Source: Rotaria socialis
Lineage: Eukaryota > Rotifera > Eurotatoria > Philodinida > Philodinidae
Direction: 5' to 3'
Length of the DNA: 64,000 nt
NCBI GenBank assembly: GCA_905331475.1
Contig: CAJNYU010001910.1
Location: forward strand, 183,149-247,148
This document shows positions 12,751 through 26,800 of this stretch, in pieces (position 1 is the first letter of the stretch; each line of letters starts with the position of its first letter). Below the pieces are notes generated by a model that worked only from the letters and a program-made list of their open reading frames with translations, searched no databases and was not told the DNA's origin. The translations under genes and the position numbers were made by a program.

Positions 12751-13662
12751 AGGAAATGAGTTTTTTTTTCTCTGTAATACTTGCCAACAAATAGTAACAA
12801 AAGATATTAGTGAATTTTTTTCTGTAGCGTTTGTTTTAGTAGTTTAACTGATTAATATCTAGTTAGTATTCTTTTTTGTGCGCGCACGAATTAAACCAAC
12901 CGTCGTGTAAAGTAGTAACTGACTTTGTTTGTTATTGTTGTGAGTTGAAAAGACGTTCTTCTCTTTCACTGTTTTTTTTTTTGACATTGACGAACTCGTT
13001 TTTTTTTTAAGTATTCATAAATAAAATCTAGTGGGAAATAAACGTTAATTAAAAAATAGTTTCGAAAATGATTACTCATTTTTTCAACTGTATCAATACA
13101 ACAGAATCTTGCATGTGAGTGCGGGTTAGTAGGAAAAAAAACTTCAAACACCTTCAAGTATATCAAGCGGGCAGTATTTAGTACAAGTACGAAATATTGT
13201 GTTTGTATAGCACTCGAATTGCAAGTTGAATAATTAAGTAATGCATTTAGTTACTATGAATCACTTGATATCTAAATAAATCTTGTTTTCTTTTTGTTCG
13301 TATTTTAGAAAATATGAATTTTGTAACATTGAATAAGAAAAGTTATCCGAAGTAATTTATTCTCACTTTGTGTTAGGTTCACAATAAGAGAAAAAAAATA
13401 TTCTTTCTTCGTCTCGATGCAGTAAGATGCATCAGCAAATTTCATTCACCTTTTCTTCGATATTTACGCTTGATTTACTTTCTCTCTCAACTTAGAAAGT
13501 GATGTATAAAAAGGTAGCTATCGCCATTTTCTTTTCGTGTATGATTGGAGAACGAAAACAGAAAAAAATGGTATTTTTTTAACTAACACCAACTATTGTT
13601 TCAAATACGTGAAGAAATAGCTTTTCTTACAGATATAAAAATCTTCAACTCATTTTGTTTCC
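12751..13662. other. Intergenic: nanos 3' flank / CYB561 upstream
   Basis: T-rich and homopolymer-rich, with no supported gene. It should contain the nanos 3' UTR and the promoter of the b561 gene. An acceptor-like TCTTACAG ends at 13632, 30 bases before the b561 start codon. I did not find a clear Pumilio site. Confidence 0.45.
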
Positions 13663-14701
13663 ATGGACAAAGGAAAGCTTAATGGCAATGATACTTCAGA
13701 AAATGACCGCCGGTGGTATTATTGGTTGGCAATATTTGCACAAATACCGGCCATCGTTGCAATTTTTCTAATTCTTATCCTTTTTGGAAAATATCGAGGT
13801 GGATTCGAATGGGGAGTGCGTTCGTTTTCTTTCTCTATCCATTTTTTGTTTTTGAAGCGAACTATTGAAATTCTGCTCTAAGAAATGCATGAAACTAAAA
13901 CAGTAAAATGGATGTTTTCATTGTAGTCGAATCTTGACGCTCTATTTAATTATCATCCATTATGTATGACACTTGGCATGGTATTTTTCTATGGTGATGG
14001 TAAGTTGATTTATTTACAATATGTTTTCGAATGATCTTTATAACGATAAATATTGTTAAAGCAATTTTGGTTTATCGTCTCTTTCCTCATACAAGTAAAG
14101 TTGCCATTAAATTGATTCATGGGTTTTTATTAGCACTTTCACTTATATTGTCATCAATTGGTCTTTCGGCTATTTTTGAGAATCATGCTCAATCGAAGCC
14201 TCCAAAATCTGATTTGTATACACTTCATTCGTGGATTGGTATTACAACTGTGATTTTATTTGGTTTACAATGGGTTTGTGGTTTTCTTACTTTTCTTTTT
14301 CCGCAATTAAGTGAACGTGTTCGTCGAGCATATATGCCAAGGTACATTATAGGAATGAAATATAAATTCTTTCTACATTATATTGGCATTCTGTTTATGT
14401 AGTCATAGATTTTGGGGTAAAACTATATTTATTTTTGCTATCATGGCTATGATGATGGGTATTGTTGAATATTGTGCATTGTGAGTAGTTTCTTATATTA
14501 CTTAATTCTTATGTTTTTCTTTCTTGATATTTTAGTGCACAATTATTTTCTCCAGGAACAAAATTTCAAGAAACTATGTTAAATATGGTTGGCGTTATGT
14601 TTTTGATGTTTGCTGTTATTGTTCTTTACCTAGTTGGTAATGATAATTTTCACAGACCTAAAGAAGTTGATGACGATGAACATTTACCTTTAACTGAGTG
14701 A
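13663..14701 (+). CDS. CYB561: Cytochrome b561 family transmembrane ferric/ascorbate reductase
   Basis: Six-helix membrane protein that passes electrons from ascorbate across vesicle, lysosomal or plasma membranes, often to ferric iron or monodehydroascorbate. Exons: 13663-13815, 13927-13999, 14062-14341, 14403-14480, 14536-14701, giving 249 residues, the usual length. Four histidines sit at the canonical heme-ligand positions: H61 (NYHPLCM), H95 (KLIHGF), H131 (YTLHSW) and H170 (PSHRFWG), paired across helices 2-5. Hydrophobic segments begin with WLAIFAQIPAIVAIFLILI. The C-terminus is short and acidic (EVDDDEHLPLTE) and may act as a sorting signal. A poly(A) signal is present at 14740-14745. 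Whether it is a CYB561, CYBRD1 or CYB561A3 type cannot be settled by eye. Confidence 0.92.
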
Positions 14702-17089
14702 TTGTAATTATTCGAATCAGTTTCGGAATATCATTTGCTAATAAATTACATTTTTATTCAGTAGATGTCAATCTTTTGTTTTTCTTATAATATTTTTGAA
14801 AACTAAACTTCAAGCAAGAGGCAATCGTACAGTGTCTAAAGCGTCTTTCTTAATGTATTTTCAACGTCGTTGTATTCAAATGATTTCATGTGTTCTTCTT
14901 ATGATGGTTTTAAACTGTTCTCGAATTTTATTTATCACTAAAACGAGGGTAACATAATATTACTTAAAATTGTTATTAACAAAATATCAAGGTTGTGCAT
15001 ATTCTATCAAAGTAAGTGATAGATTTCCAATGTTTATTCGCAATTTTGATATATTTGATTTCGCAAGATCATTTTTGGCATTCTTGCAAAAGAAGTTCTC
15101 AAAAAACATTAGGCTTGAATTCTTAGTAGATTATTACCATGACGAGTAACCACACACTAGTATCATCATTTTTTGATGTACAAAGAAGTTATCTCTAACA
15201 TAGTTTGAACGGAAAAAAGTTAGTGTGTTCTTTAATGGATGATAATGTGTTGTTAATAGTTCAAATCCTTCGAGAATATATTGAAAGGAACTATTATGAT
15301 GTATCATTATTGAGTTCAAAATAGAAATACATTTCTCTAGGATTTTAAGGTTTTGATTGCATTTTGTTCACTAGAGTCTCAATTTCTCAATCAAATCTTT
15401 ATTTTCAAGGTTTAGACTAAAAACGTTGGAGATGCAGTCATGAATAAGAAAACTATATTAGCGAGTAAATTATTAGAAAATGTTTATGGATGCGTGCTTC
15501 GTATTGCTCTTTGAGAAAATTAAGATCTAAACTTTATGCATCTACTGTGTAGACCCTCGGTTAGAAAACAATCGAGAAGAAAGACATTTTCCCATCGAAT
15601 TCAATATTCTTCCTATGCATGTATGAATCAGAAACAATATTTCTTTGCTTGGGTGATGGTCGAGATATCTAACGATTGTTACGGCTCATCGAATTTTCAA
15701 GCATGTTGCATTGTATCTTCAAAAAAAAAAATGCGCATTCTGAATTTGAAGATATTCAATTCTTCTTTTATTCTTTATCAAATGTATTCCCTCTAGAGAA
15801 AGAAAAAGACAGAGCGATGTTAAATACTGTTTGTCGGTACTCGTCTCGTCTTTCTCTTTTCACATTGATCAATTGATTAGCAGAACTAATGAGCTTGCCA
15901 TTGATATTTTTTGTACAACCAAAACTATCGTTAAACTTAAGGTTTCATTTGATATAATATACGCATTTTGTTACTAATATCTGCGCTCGATAATGTACTT
16001 CTCTATTGACAACTGGTGTTTTTCGTAATTTTACAAATCCCAATTCCCAAATGAGATTTTCTTTGCAACAAGGACAGATTTCTATCTTCATGTTTATTTA
16101 ACATTTTAGAAAAAGAACCTTTTTTTTCTTCGCCGCCACCCACAGTCACCGAGACCAAAATTATAGACTAATTTGCTTTGTTCTTTTCGTACAGCAGTAT
16201 TGATCGTCTTTATTTATAGATGCATATCATTCTCAGTGGAATTTATCTTCAACATATCAATTAACAAAGTCCACGATCATTGATATATCCTACCATGGGA
16301 GTTACACACAGCAAAAATTAATTACCTTTGGTTATTTTCTTTTTATTTTATCTAGAAATTTTTGTATTCAAAATAATCTATGTATTGCTGATATGAAAAT
16401 AGTTATGCTTTCCTTTTTTCTTTTACAGTAATTATCATTTAGCCAGATTATAATGTTGAATTATAAACTTATTTTACAAGCGATAGTAATGAAGAGTAAT
16501 GTTGTCAGTCTAATTTCCACCTGTTATAAATCGATATTTGATATTATGATTGATCAAATTCTTTTGCGTTCTCATATCTAACATCGCAGTATGCAATTCT
16601 AAATAATTAACTTTTAACAGATCACATGTTTGAACGAACTAGTGGCGTAGTAAATTTAAAAAAAAAGATTGCAATCATATTTTTCTTGTTAACTAAGGTT
16701 TTTTTTTATCTTAAAATTGATTGCGAAGAAAATGAGAAGATGCCGTTACACATTGTGTATTGATGATTCGTTTTCAATCTACATATTTATAATTCATACA
16801 CGTTTTCTCTTTCTGTTATCAGTCTAGTTGTACATCATCAGCAATGTAGAAGAAATAGAGAAAAGAAGAAGAAGGAGAGAAACGATTGTTAATTGCTATT
16901 CGATCTTCTCATCAAGCACAACGTCAGTCAACCAACCAGATAAAGGCAAAAGATTGTAAGGAGAAGAAAAAGAAAGAAATAGAAAAAGTAGCAGATGCAT
17001 CGCACCATTATGAAATCCAGTAATAGTTTTTTTATTTTGTATATAATACATATTAATTGGCAGCCTTCTCAATCTGCTCAAAAATCACA
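14702..17089. other. Intergenic: upstream region of the MyoD-type gene
   Basis: About 2.4 kb without a supported gene. Apart from the b561 poly(A) signal near its start there are only short non-homologous frames. A small GC-richer patch lies at about 16131-16160. As the 5' flank of a muscle regulator it is the natural place for enhancers, but I can name no element. Confidence 0.5.
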
Positions 17090-18484
17090 ATGATGACAGA
17101 CTTTCGAACTTGTCAACAGCAGTATGCTGATAATTCAATGGTATCATCATCATCAACAACACCGATTTCTGTCTCATCTTATGGCGCTTATTTTCATCCA
17201 ACTCTACCTTACAATACAACAACTGAATTAGATGGACAGTATTCACAATTTACATCTTCTTATACGTCGCAATTTTATCAGCAACAGCAACAACATCAGC
17301 AGCAGCAAACACCACAATCATACGATTTTGATTCTACATCTTCATTCGTACCACATTATTCAACACTTCAACCAGTTAATTCGTCTTATACATCATTTTC
17401 TCCAACATCAGAACAAAATCCTGATAAATCTCTCAATTATTTCTATTCATCATTACCATTGCAAACAACTCTTTCATCAAGTTCAACTCCAGAATCACGA
17501 TCACCATCGAGCCATTCATGTGGTGATGAATCAAATTTAACAATAACACCCAATAAAAATGATATTCATACAGGCACATCAATTACTACGGGTTCATGTG
17601 ATGGTACACGTCGTTGTCTATTATGGGCATGCAAAGTATGTAAACGTAAAACAGTGACTGTTGATCGACGAAAAGCAGCAACAATGCGCGAACGTAGACG
17701 TTTAAGAAAAGTCAATGAAGCATTTGATACATTGAAAAGACGTACATGTCCGAATCCAAGTCAACGTTTACCTAAAGTTGAAATCTTACGTAATGCTATT
17801 GAATATATTGAAAATTTGGAAGACCTTATTCGATCATCTGGCATCAATTCAAGATCATTAAGACATGATTTAGATAATCAAAAACCTAATATCAATGAAG
17901 TAAAATTTTCTTTTTTCTTCCTCATTCTCAATAATAATCATATTTGTACATAGTTATTAAAACCAAGATCTTCAACGATCAATTACAGTGAAACACATGA
18001 GAATATACCTGCAGATTATAATAGTAATTCAACAACACCGCCGATCTATGAAACGGCTGATAGTAAGTTTCGATAAAACGTTTTTTTTTCTCTCCTATTT
18101 TTTGCTCTATCAAAATCTATATCAAAATAGTATATTGAGAATGCAAATGCATTCTTTATTTGATGTTTTAACAACACATGATACTTATATATCTTCCTCA
18201 TCGCGTTAAGGCAGACATGCTATCATGATCATTAGAGTTAATCATTTCTATCGATAATTATTGTTATCATTATCATGCTAGTCAATATTATATATCTATA
18301 TATATATAGTATAAATCTATGTTTAGATTATACTGATGTGGTATTAACGCATCATCATACAAGATCATCAACAATATCAAGTCTTGATTGTCTATCAATG
18401 ATTGTTGAAAGTATTGATCCAAATAAACTTGTTAATTCGTCAAATGGAATATCGAACAGTAGTATTATAAATTCGTGTTGTTAA
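17090..18484 (+). CDS. MyoD: Myogenic regulatory factor (MyoD family bHLH)
   Basis: bHLH transcription factor that commits cells to muscle, binding E-boxes with an E-protein partner. Exons: 17090-17899, 17954-18062, 18327-18484; 358 residues. A Ser/Gln/Tyr-rich N-terminus is followed by the Cys/Trp motif [15 protein letters not shown] (from residue 174), unique to myogenic factors. The basic region starts near residue 192 ([21 protein letters not shown]) and keeps the myogenic Ala-Thr pair and downstream Lys. The second helix reads [18 protein letters not shown]. The last exon carries the MyoD helix III block [13 protein letters not shown] near the C-terminus, which supports the exon joins. 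The first of two adjacent ATGs is taken as the start. The whole bHLH is in exon 1, as in other MyoD genes. Invertebrates usually have one such gene, so no MyoD/Myf5/MRF4 assignment is made. Confidence 0.95.
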
Positions 18485-19300
18485 AAGGAATATTTCGTTT
18501 TTTTCATTTCTTGCTCATATTTATGTACAATTTTATCTTGTTCTTCTAGTAATAATCGAAATTGAATGAATATCAACGAACATGATTTTTTTTTGTTTTG
18601 TTTTAAGCTTTTAGGCGTTTATTCTTTTCATATTTGTTTACAAAAAAAAACGAATGCTTCGATTATATTAAATGATTATCTAGCAAAACAAAAATACAGC
18701 TGAATTAGGAATTTTTCATCGGTCGAAACTATTGTCATCATCCATCAATCAACTATGTATTGATTGATAAAAATTTCTACTGTTGAACCGTTTAAATGTT
18801 TTGGCTTCATACATATGTTCTCTTTGAAAGATTACTTGTGAGATATGGAAATGATAGTTTTCATGATTTTATAGAGAAGAAACATTTTTTGACAACAACG
18901 TGCAAATCAGAGACCGTCACATGGCAGTTCTGCCCTGCCCTGCCCTGAAACAGGGCAGGACGAAAAAATAGAAAGTTGCCCTGTGCCCTGATAATTTTTC
19001 CTATAAACTGATATACAGCAGATTTTTCAGTCGATTATGCTGACATGGTGATGAACTATAATGTGTGTCATTATGCGCCAGTCACTGTGAAATTTGTTAC
19101 TATGTCTAGTTCAGACAATACCAGTTTACTCATTTATTATCATATAATTCAATTATAAAAATAAAATACTGCTTCAAAGAGAAATGCAAAACATGGTAGA
19201 ATCATTTAATATTGTATAAGAGAACGAGCTAATTTAAGAATTATGTGTATGATGAGGTTTTTTTCTAAATGATTTCAGACATGAGCTTAGTGTTCCAGAG
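18485..19300. other. Intergenic: MyoD 3' flank up to the assembly gap
   Basis: AT-rich, with no supported gene. It contains a short GC-rich palindromic repeat at 18931-18990, described separately, and otherwise nothing recognisable. Confidence 0.5.
18931..18990. repeat. CCCTG-rich repeat with perfect hairpin
   Basis: GCCCT units are repeated (three in a row, then two more near 18978-18990). CCTGCCCTG at 18939-18947 pairs perfectly with CAGGGCAGG at 18951-18959 across an AAA loop. This GC-rich island in AT-rich DNA looks like a transposon end or a decayed satellite. The family is unknown. Confidence 0.55.
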
Positions 19301-19707
19301 NNNNNNNNNNNNNNNNNNNNNNNNNNNNNNNNNNNNNNNNNNNNNNNNNNNNNNNNNNNNNNNNNNNNNNNNNNNNNNNNNNNNNNNNNNNNNNNNNNNN
19401 NNNNNNNNNNNNNNNNNNNNNNNNNNNNNNNNNNNNNNNNNNNNNNNNNNNNNNNNNNNNNNNNNNNNNNNNNNNNNNNNNNNNNNNNNNNNNNNNNNNN
19501 NNNNNNNNNNNNNNNNNNNNNNNNNNNNNNNNNNNNNNNNNNNNNNNNNNNNNNNNNNNNNNNNNNNNNNNNNNNNNNNNNNNNNNNNNNNNNNNNNNNN
19601 NNNNNNNNNNNNNNNNNNNNNNNNNNNNNNNNNNNNNNNNNNNNNNNNNNNNNNNNNNNNNNNNNNNNNNNNNNNNNNNNNNNNNNNNNNNNNNNNNNNN
19701 NNNNNNN
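19301..19707. other. Assembly gap (407 N)
   Basis: Run of unknown bases. Open frames that cross it are artefacts. The sequence just right of the gap is repetitive in character, which may be why assembly failed here. Confidence 0.99.
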
Positions 19708-20170
19708 CCTAAAGTAAAATCGAATGAAGATTCCATCATTTCTCACATCAATTTCAACCTGCTTTGCTTCAGACCTTTCATTTTAGAATGAAAATGTGGT
19801 TTGCTTCGAAAAGAAAGCATTCATCTCTTCAGAGAATCCATTGTCTTAAAGGCTCGTGAGAGAACGTAAAAGGAAGCTATTTTATTTCGATGAAATGCTA
19901 TGTTAACCGTTCCGAAAGAAAATGAACTAGAATGAATTCTACTGGTTTAAGAATGATTCAGAATGCTTTCTCTTCAAATAGGGAACGATTTTTCAGTATA
20001 GAAGAAAGTATTCCATACTAGTGTGGAACGGTAAAGAACGAGTTCCTTCGGATCGAGAATATTTCTTTCTGACTCTGAACGCATTCGCTCAAACAAGGAA
20101 CGCATTCTCTACGTAGGAGATAGGTTTCCATATCCGCATGAAACCATTCTATTCCGTTTTTGTTCGAAAT
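19708..20170. repeat. Gap-flanking degenerate repeat region
   Basis: GC-richer than its surroundings and full of related GAAYG / CRTTC words, including GGAACGCATTCTC near 20098 and GAACGCATTCGCTC near 20078, plus many GAATGA and CATTC copies. It has no coding potential. It is best read as a diverged interspersed or tandem repeat next to the gap; no family is recognised. Confidence 0.4.
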
Positions 20171-20855
20171 ATTTTTCACTGGGTTGTACACACCGTGTCA
20201 CACCCAAAAAAGAATATAGTAATTAGATAAAGCAATTCTTTGCCCACTCTTCACGATTTCATCAGATAGTTGAAAGCAATATGATGTGAGATCATTCATA
20301 CTGGGCGTCTACAAAAGGACGGAGGAAAGTTTTCTGCCAAACTTCGAACTTTGAACTTCGAAACATAGGAGAGACAAAAGGATCAAATAGAATTATCGTT
20401 TCTTTTTATTGATTTGAAGTCTTTATGGACTATCTTGAACATCAATCAAAGTTTCACATAAATTTCTATTGTAAAACCTGCAAAGTAAACAATTTGAATT
20501 GTCTAGTCTAACGAATATCAATTTCATCTTTGATACTATAAATGAGTCTACACAATGAGTGAATCGCTTATAAATGCATGTGTATAATAAGCACACAAGT
20601 ATTTATTATCGCAAGGACAGAGAAAGTGAATAACTTCGACGATAGCTATACATCTATATAGTGAATAATTTTTACATACGATTGCGTCTTTTTTTCTTGA
20701 TTCAGTTCTTATGTATGAAAAATTATCGACTCAAAGTTCAATAATCACATACACTCAAGTGTCGTATCTTACACTCATTATTTATAACAGACAAGTAAGG
20801 GTCGAGATTTGATTTAGAAAAAACCAAATCTTCAGTTACTATTTTCTATGATTAT
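20171..20855. other. Intergenic: protocadherin upstream region
   Basis: About 690 bases between the repeat region and the cadherin start codon, presumably promoter and 5' UTR. No individual element can be named. Confidence 0.45.
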
Positions 20856-23800
20856 ATGTTGAAAGCAATGTGGAAATTAATTTATGGTTTAATTCTGTTT
20901 TCAACAGTCTCTATGACAAGAACTGATAGAAACAAATTATCTGATAGATCTTATTCAATTGAATCTAATCGAACGTACATGTAAATATGATATCAATTTG
21001 AATAGATAATTTCAATCAGATTATTTTAGGATATTTGTTCCCAAAGATGTACCAATAGGTTATACACAAATAATTGATACATTTGATTCATCGTTTTGTT
21101 TGAGATGTCCAACGAATAAAACTATTTCTCATCAGCATAAATTACCATTCGAAATTTTATTACTACCAAATGACAATTGCACATTATATTTACATATTAT
21201 TCATTTATTCGACCAAACGCGTATATCGAAGTATACAATTCAACAAAACTTAACTCGTGTTGAAAATATAACTGTCAACATTCAATTATCAGTCAACATT
21301 GTCGATGTTAATGATCATGTGCCAATGTTTGGAAATGAGTTTTATCATTTTGTTGTAAAAGAAAATGTTCAGCCAGGAACCTATATTGGACATGTACAAG
21401 CTTATAATCCATTCATTTTCTCTACGAGTAAAATATCTTACATTTTACATGACACCGATCTAAAACATTTGAATAATAAAACGATGTTTCGTATCGATAA
21501 ATATACTGGTGATATCTTTCTATTCGATTGTAAACTTGATTATGAAACAAAACGAGAACATAAAATTATGGTTGAAGCAAGAGTTTATGACGATAATGAA
21601 ACTGCTACACAAATACCTCTATCATCATTTGTCGATATAATTATTACTGTTGAAGATATCAATGATGAAAAATTACAAATTATTTTTACCATGCCGGATG
21701 ATAATAATAACAATGAGAATAGTATGAAAATTATGAATATATCAAAACCACAATTAAGCGAAGGTTTGTCAAATAGATAATAAATTTTCTTTTCTGGTGT
21801 GATTTTTATGCGAAGTCATATGTAATAAATAGGAATCATTTTTATGTTCAATTTAAAAAGATTCAAGAAGCTTTTAACTTCGATTTTAGTCAACGAAGAA
21901 AATATGATTTGAATTTTTCTATAAAAAAAATGATGTGATAAATATACCTTTAACAGACTTTTTTTTCATATTTACTAGATGTTTTTTCTTTCTAAATTCT
22001 AAACAGATACTTAACGAATGTAAAGCTTATTCTGTATTAAATGTGCATTTGTATTTATCTGCGTTTATTAGCAACTAATTTCAAAACGTTCTAGAAAAAC
22101 ATTTCCTCTGCAAATGTGAGGTTCTACATGAGTAAAATTCATTAGCAGGCCATGATCATGAGCCTTGTTTTTTAAAATAAATATTGTTCATTGAAATCTG
22201 CAAGAAATTTTCTAATCTGAGTTTTTGACGGCGTAAATTGCATCTGCAACGGGAATTTGTGTCCGCCAATAAATAACCACGCGGTCAGAAGTTCAGATTT
22301 CATTCTCTGCTAGAAGGATCTAAAACCGACGTAGCTATGTACGTATATGCTCATGAGTAATATTTAATTTATTACGACTAATTGACAAAACAATATGCAT
22401 CAAATTTAGTCGATATATGTTGACTGTTTTTCTTTGACTATTTTCGTTAGTTTGTCATTTGGATAATGTTTCAAATACTGAAACAGAAGTATTGATGTAT
22501 TTTTCTTTAATTTTAGAACAAAATCGGTTGATAAGTGCATTTAGGTCACGTATCAATCTTATTGAAAACGATGCTGAACTGGTAATTCTAAGTAAAGAAG
22601 AACCTTTACCAGCGAATACCCTTCTTGCATTACTTCATTTACGTGATAATGATCAAACATCAAACGGAACTTTTCCTCTTCGTTTACAAACGCATGTTAA
22701 ATGTTCAAAAGAAGAAATTTTCAATACTGTAACTTTTTGTCGCGTAACAAATTTGTTTCATCTATCAATTTTTGGTCCGAATGTCTACGGTCTATTTAAT
22801 TCTCGAATATTAGATCGTGAAAAATATGAAAATTATATAATACATTTAACAGCCATCAAAAATGATAGCCCATCGGCAGAAATGAATATAAACTCGAATT
22901 CGTTTCATACAGAACTATTTATTTATCTAGTACTTCTTGATATAAATGATAATATTCCAATATTTAATCAAAGTTATTTTCATATTCAAATCAATGAAAA
23001 TGAACCAAAAGGAAAATTTCTAACACATTTACATGCACATGACAATGATAAAGGTATCAATGGAACTGTTCGTTATGAACTTATTGTTAATAATAGATTG
23101 TTTTCTATTAATGCATATACCGGAATTTTACGTACTAAACGTAGACTTGATAGGGAACTATGTGAATTATATCGCATTGGTGTACGTGCCTATGATCTTG
23201 GATTTCCACAACGAAAGTATTCATCAATCGTTTTAGTTGACGTACAAATTAATAATATAAATGATCATGTTCCTTATTTTATGCATGATATCTATCATTT
23301 CTATGTAGAAGAAAATGTTCCAATTGGAAAAATAATTGGAAGATTAACTATTGACGATAAAGATGATCAAGAACCTATTGAAAAAATCATTAATTTATCT
23401 ACTATAGATGATGGAGACATTCTACATTTTAATGCGAGAAGATCCCACGCAATTGCACGGTAAGAATAACTAATTTAAAGATATGAAAACAACTCATATA
23501 TAGACGCATACGCAGCAAAAAAAGGAAACATGAATATGGCTGGTTACACTTTGATTCTTTGTAAAGATTGCTTCTTTTTAACAAACTCTTCTGCGTCATA
23601 CAGATAAAAATAGTTTTTATTGTATCATAAAGCTAAGGAACTAATTGATTAATTAATTTAAAAGTTAGTGACCAAAATAATTTGCTAACCTTGCCAGGAA
23701 ATAGTTCAAAGATTTTGACATAGGTTCCTTACTATAGATTCAATTTGTCATGAAATTAGAAGTAAGATTATACTTCGAAAATTTGCAAAAATTTGTTTCT

Positions 23801-26800
23801 TAAAAATCCGATTTTTCAGAGGTTTGCAGACTTTAGAGTTTTCTTTTACTTGAATTGAGGAATTGTCATTGCTATCTTTATATTCAGCACTGCCGCTGAT
23901 AATTAACAAGCTGAAAACTTTTCTATATTCAAGTGAGAAGAGCCCTTCAAAAAACAAGTTACTTACTATTCAAAATTGCTATTTGAACTGATGTAATTTG
24001 TAGATAGTAGTGCATCAACTAAAAATATTTGTCATTTTATGCATGACGTTTCCGGCGTCAGATTTTCAGTTATAATTTACTTAACGTAAACGAAGTTTTA
24101 CATAAGAGAATATTCACAAGACCTTGAAAACATGACGTATATGATATACACATTCAGTTTATATCATCAGAGAAAATTATTTGTAGATATAATTTGTGTA
24201 TCTTTAGGAATAAAAATAGAGCAGAATTATACTTTTTGACATATGATTAAATCTAAGATGAATAGTTCTTTTTTTTATTAAAGATAAAAATTTCCAAACC
24301 TTTTTTTATTGAAAAGTAACAATTAACAGTAGCTTTTCCATCGATGTTATAAGTAGTGGTGCATTAGAGAAAAATACTTTTAGAAACAATTATTTTTTAT
24401 TCACTAATTGAAAATCGTACGCCCGAGCAGGTTTTTTCTTGTTCCGAAGAATCTGTTGCTATTCAATAGCTATAGATATATAGATAGTGACAGCAGTCTA
24501 CAGTGACAATAGGACATGATGTACCAAGATATTTGCAGTGATGCGTCAATATTCAGGCACACAGCTATTTCTAGACATGAAAAACGCGCCGCTAGTAAAT
24601 CGATGTTAGTAAATGTGACATTCATACGGAAAAGAATTTCATCATATGGAATTGGTTATATTAAACATCATTCACTGGACATTTAGAATACAAATATTAT
24701 CTGCTATTTACTGAGCCACGATTCGACTGTCCTCAAACATGTGGTTTCTCATACTTTTCATAGTTTTACAGTTGGCATCAAGGACTGTCATCTATATACA
24801 GTATGATGATTATCCGTCTTTCATTCGATGAATTAACTCTTCAGTTAATTCAATGATGAAGTAATGCTCACCAGATATTTTCATGATATTGTCATAAATA
24901 TTAGATTAAATATTTAATCGTTAAGAACAAGATATCGTGCGAATGAATGACGTTGACATCTACTAATTTTCTTTTCGTTTTGATTATATATTAAGCGGTA
25001 TAAAAATTTGTTGCTCTATCTCAGTGCATCTGTTGAAAATAATAAAGTCTATAATAAGTCGCAGTGCCCTAACGACTCTTTCGAATCACAACTTAATAGA
25101 CCACACCATTCGATGTCGATAGTATTATTATTTTTAAGCAAATGTTCTAATCCAAGGAATGGGATTATGTATATAATGATAGCTCTCAGAACAAGACTAA
25201 TATGAGAAAACTATTTATAGAGTGAAACGCTATAAATAACAGTTCTATAATTAATCTAACATTTTCTAATGAAAAGAATATCGCCTTAAAATAAGCATTG
25301 GATCAATATTACACTTCAGGTTTATCATGAGAAACATGAGAATAGTAAAATTATTTTGACATATATTGTACAGTTTATTTTCAAACAGAATACAAGAAAA
25401 AATATAAAATCATATATTACATTACCAAATAATCAAATCTGCTGTCAAACATGAAAATTTCTTTGCTATACATTGATAATAAAGTGTCTTGAGACCGATT
25501 TTGTATTAATTCTGCTATAAATATAAGCTTCCGAAATATATTACGAAGCGTAAGAGGTTTATGTACTTGAAGAATAGATTTAATTTTAATTTTCCCATCA
25601 TTTCTGTTTCAAAATGAAAGATATTCTTCGATATTTTCTTTTTTTGATAGAAATCAATCATCCTAACATTGTTTCTACAAAAACGTTTTAGCTAGAACAT
25701 TGATATTGTTCCGATAGATGTACTTTTACAGTTGACATTTTGAACGAAAAATAAACTTCAATCATGTCTTTTGTATTTTCCATATGATAAATTCCTTTTG
25801 AATTCTCTGCCAGCAGAATCGAAGCAACTAGTCAATTTCAGTAATTGCATCACTTCACATTTCTCTCAACACTGTTCAAGAATTTCCGTTTCGTTTCTGC
25901 CAAAGAGGAAACGAGACAAGAAGATGCCTTTTCATTTGAATTTGATCATAAGATATTTTTGTTTTCGTCTAAAAAATTTCCGAAATGTTAAATTCTATTT
26001 CTTAGTAGAGTTAATTATTCAATGATTAATTTTCTATTTATTGATTCGCATCGCAATGAATCTTTGTCGGGTTTATTCTCCATTGATTCACAAGGTTTTA
26101 TTCATACATCAGCAATTCTCGATCGTGAAATTCAATCAAATTACACCTTATATGTTTTTATGTATGATACAATGTTAAAATCCTATACAGCACCAACATA
26201 TGTAATCATTCAGATACTCGACGAAAATGATAATGCACCTTATGAACCATTTCTTTCAAATTCATCGATTTTATCTATTCAACAAAAAAAGCATGATGAA
26301 ACAGTTATCTACAAATTCAAGCCTATTGATCTCGATGATGGACTCAATGGACTTGTTTCTATTGAATGCCTTAATTGTTCAACACTATTTTATTTTCATA
26401 TTGTCAATTCATCGATATTAATCACTCGACCGAAACTAAAAGTGCCCGATGGGATTTATACATTAGCTTTTGCATTGCGTGATCATGGTTTAATCACATC
26501 ACATGAGCAAATATATACATTAACGTTTAATCTAAGTCATCGTTCAAACATTAACGAGCAAGAAAAAATATTTTCCACGAATTCTACTCACACTAATTTT
26601 GTATTAGTATATTCGTGGAGTTATTTTATTTGGTTTTTAATTATTTGGTTCATACTTGCTTTTATAGCTTCATGGAGATGTTATCATTATAATCGAACGT
26701 CAACTAATAAACGATTGTACCGACATAGAATACTCCACCAGAGAGAGCAGCTTTCAACTCAGATCTGTCATATAATACCCGATTTGAATACACTTAATAA

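Noticed and set aside
19234..19746. Long open frames on both strands across the N run
   Set aside because: They exist only because unknown bases cannot give stop codons; the real residues at each end are few.
22451..22516. Extra 66 bases at the start of cadherin exon 3
   Set aside because: The acceptor at 22450 is possible and in phase, but the acceptor at 22516 has a better pyrimidine tract and the extra residues match no cadherin block. Retained only as an alternative.
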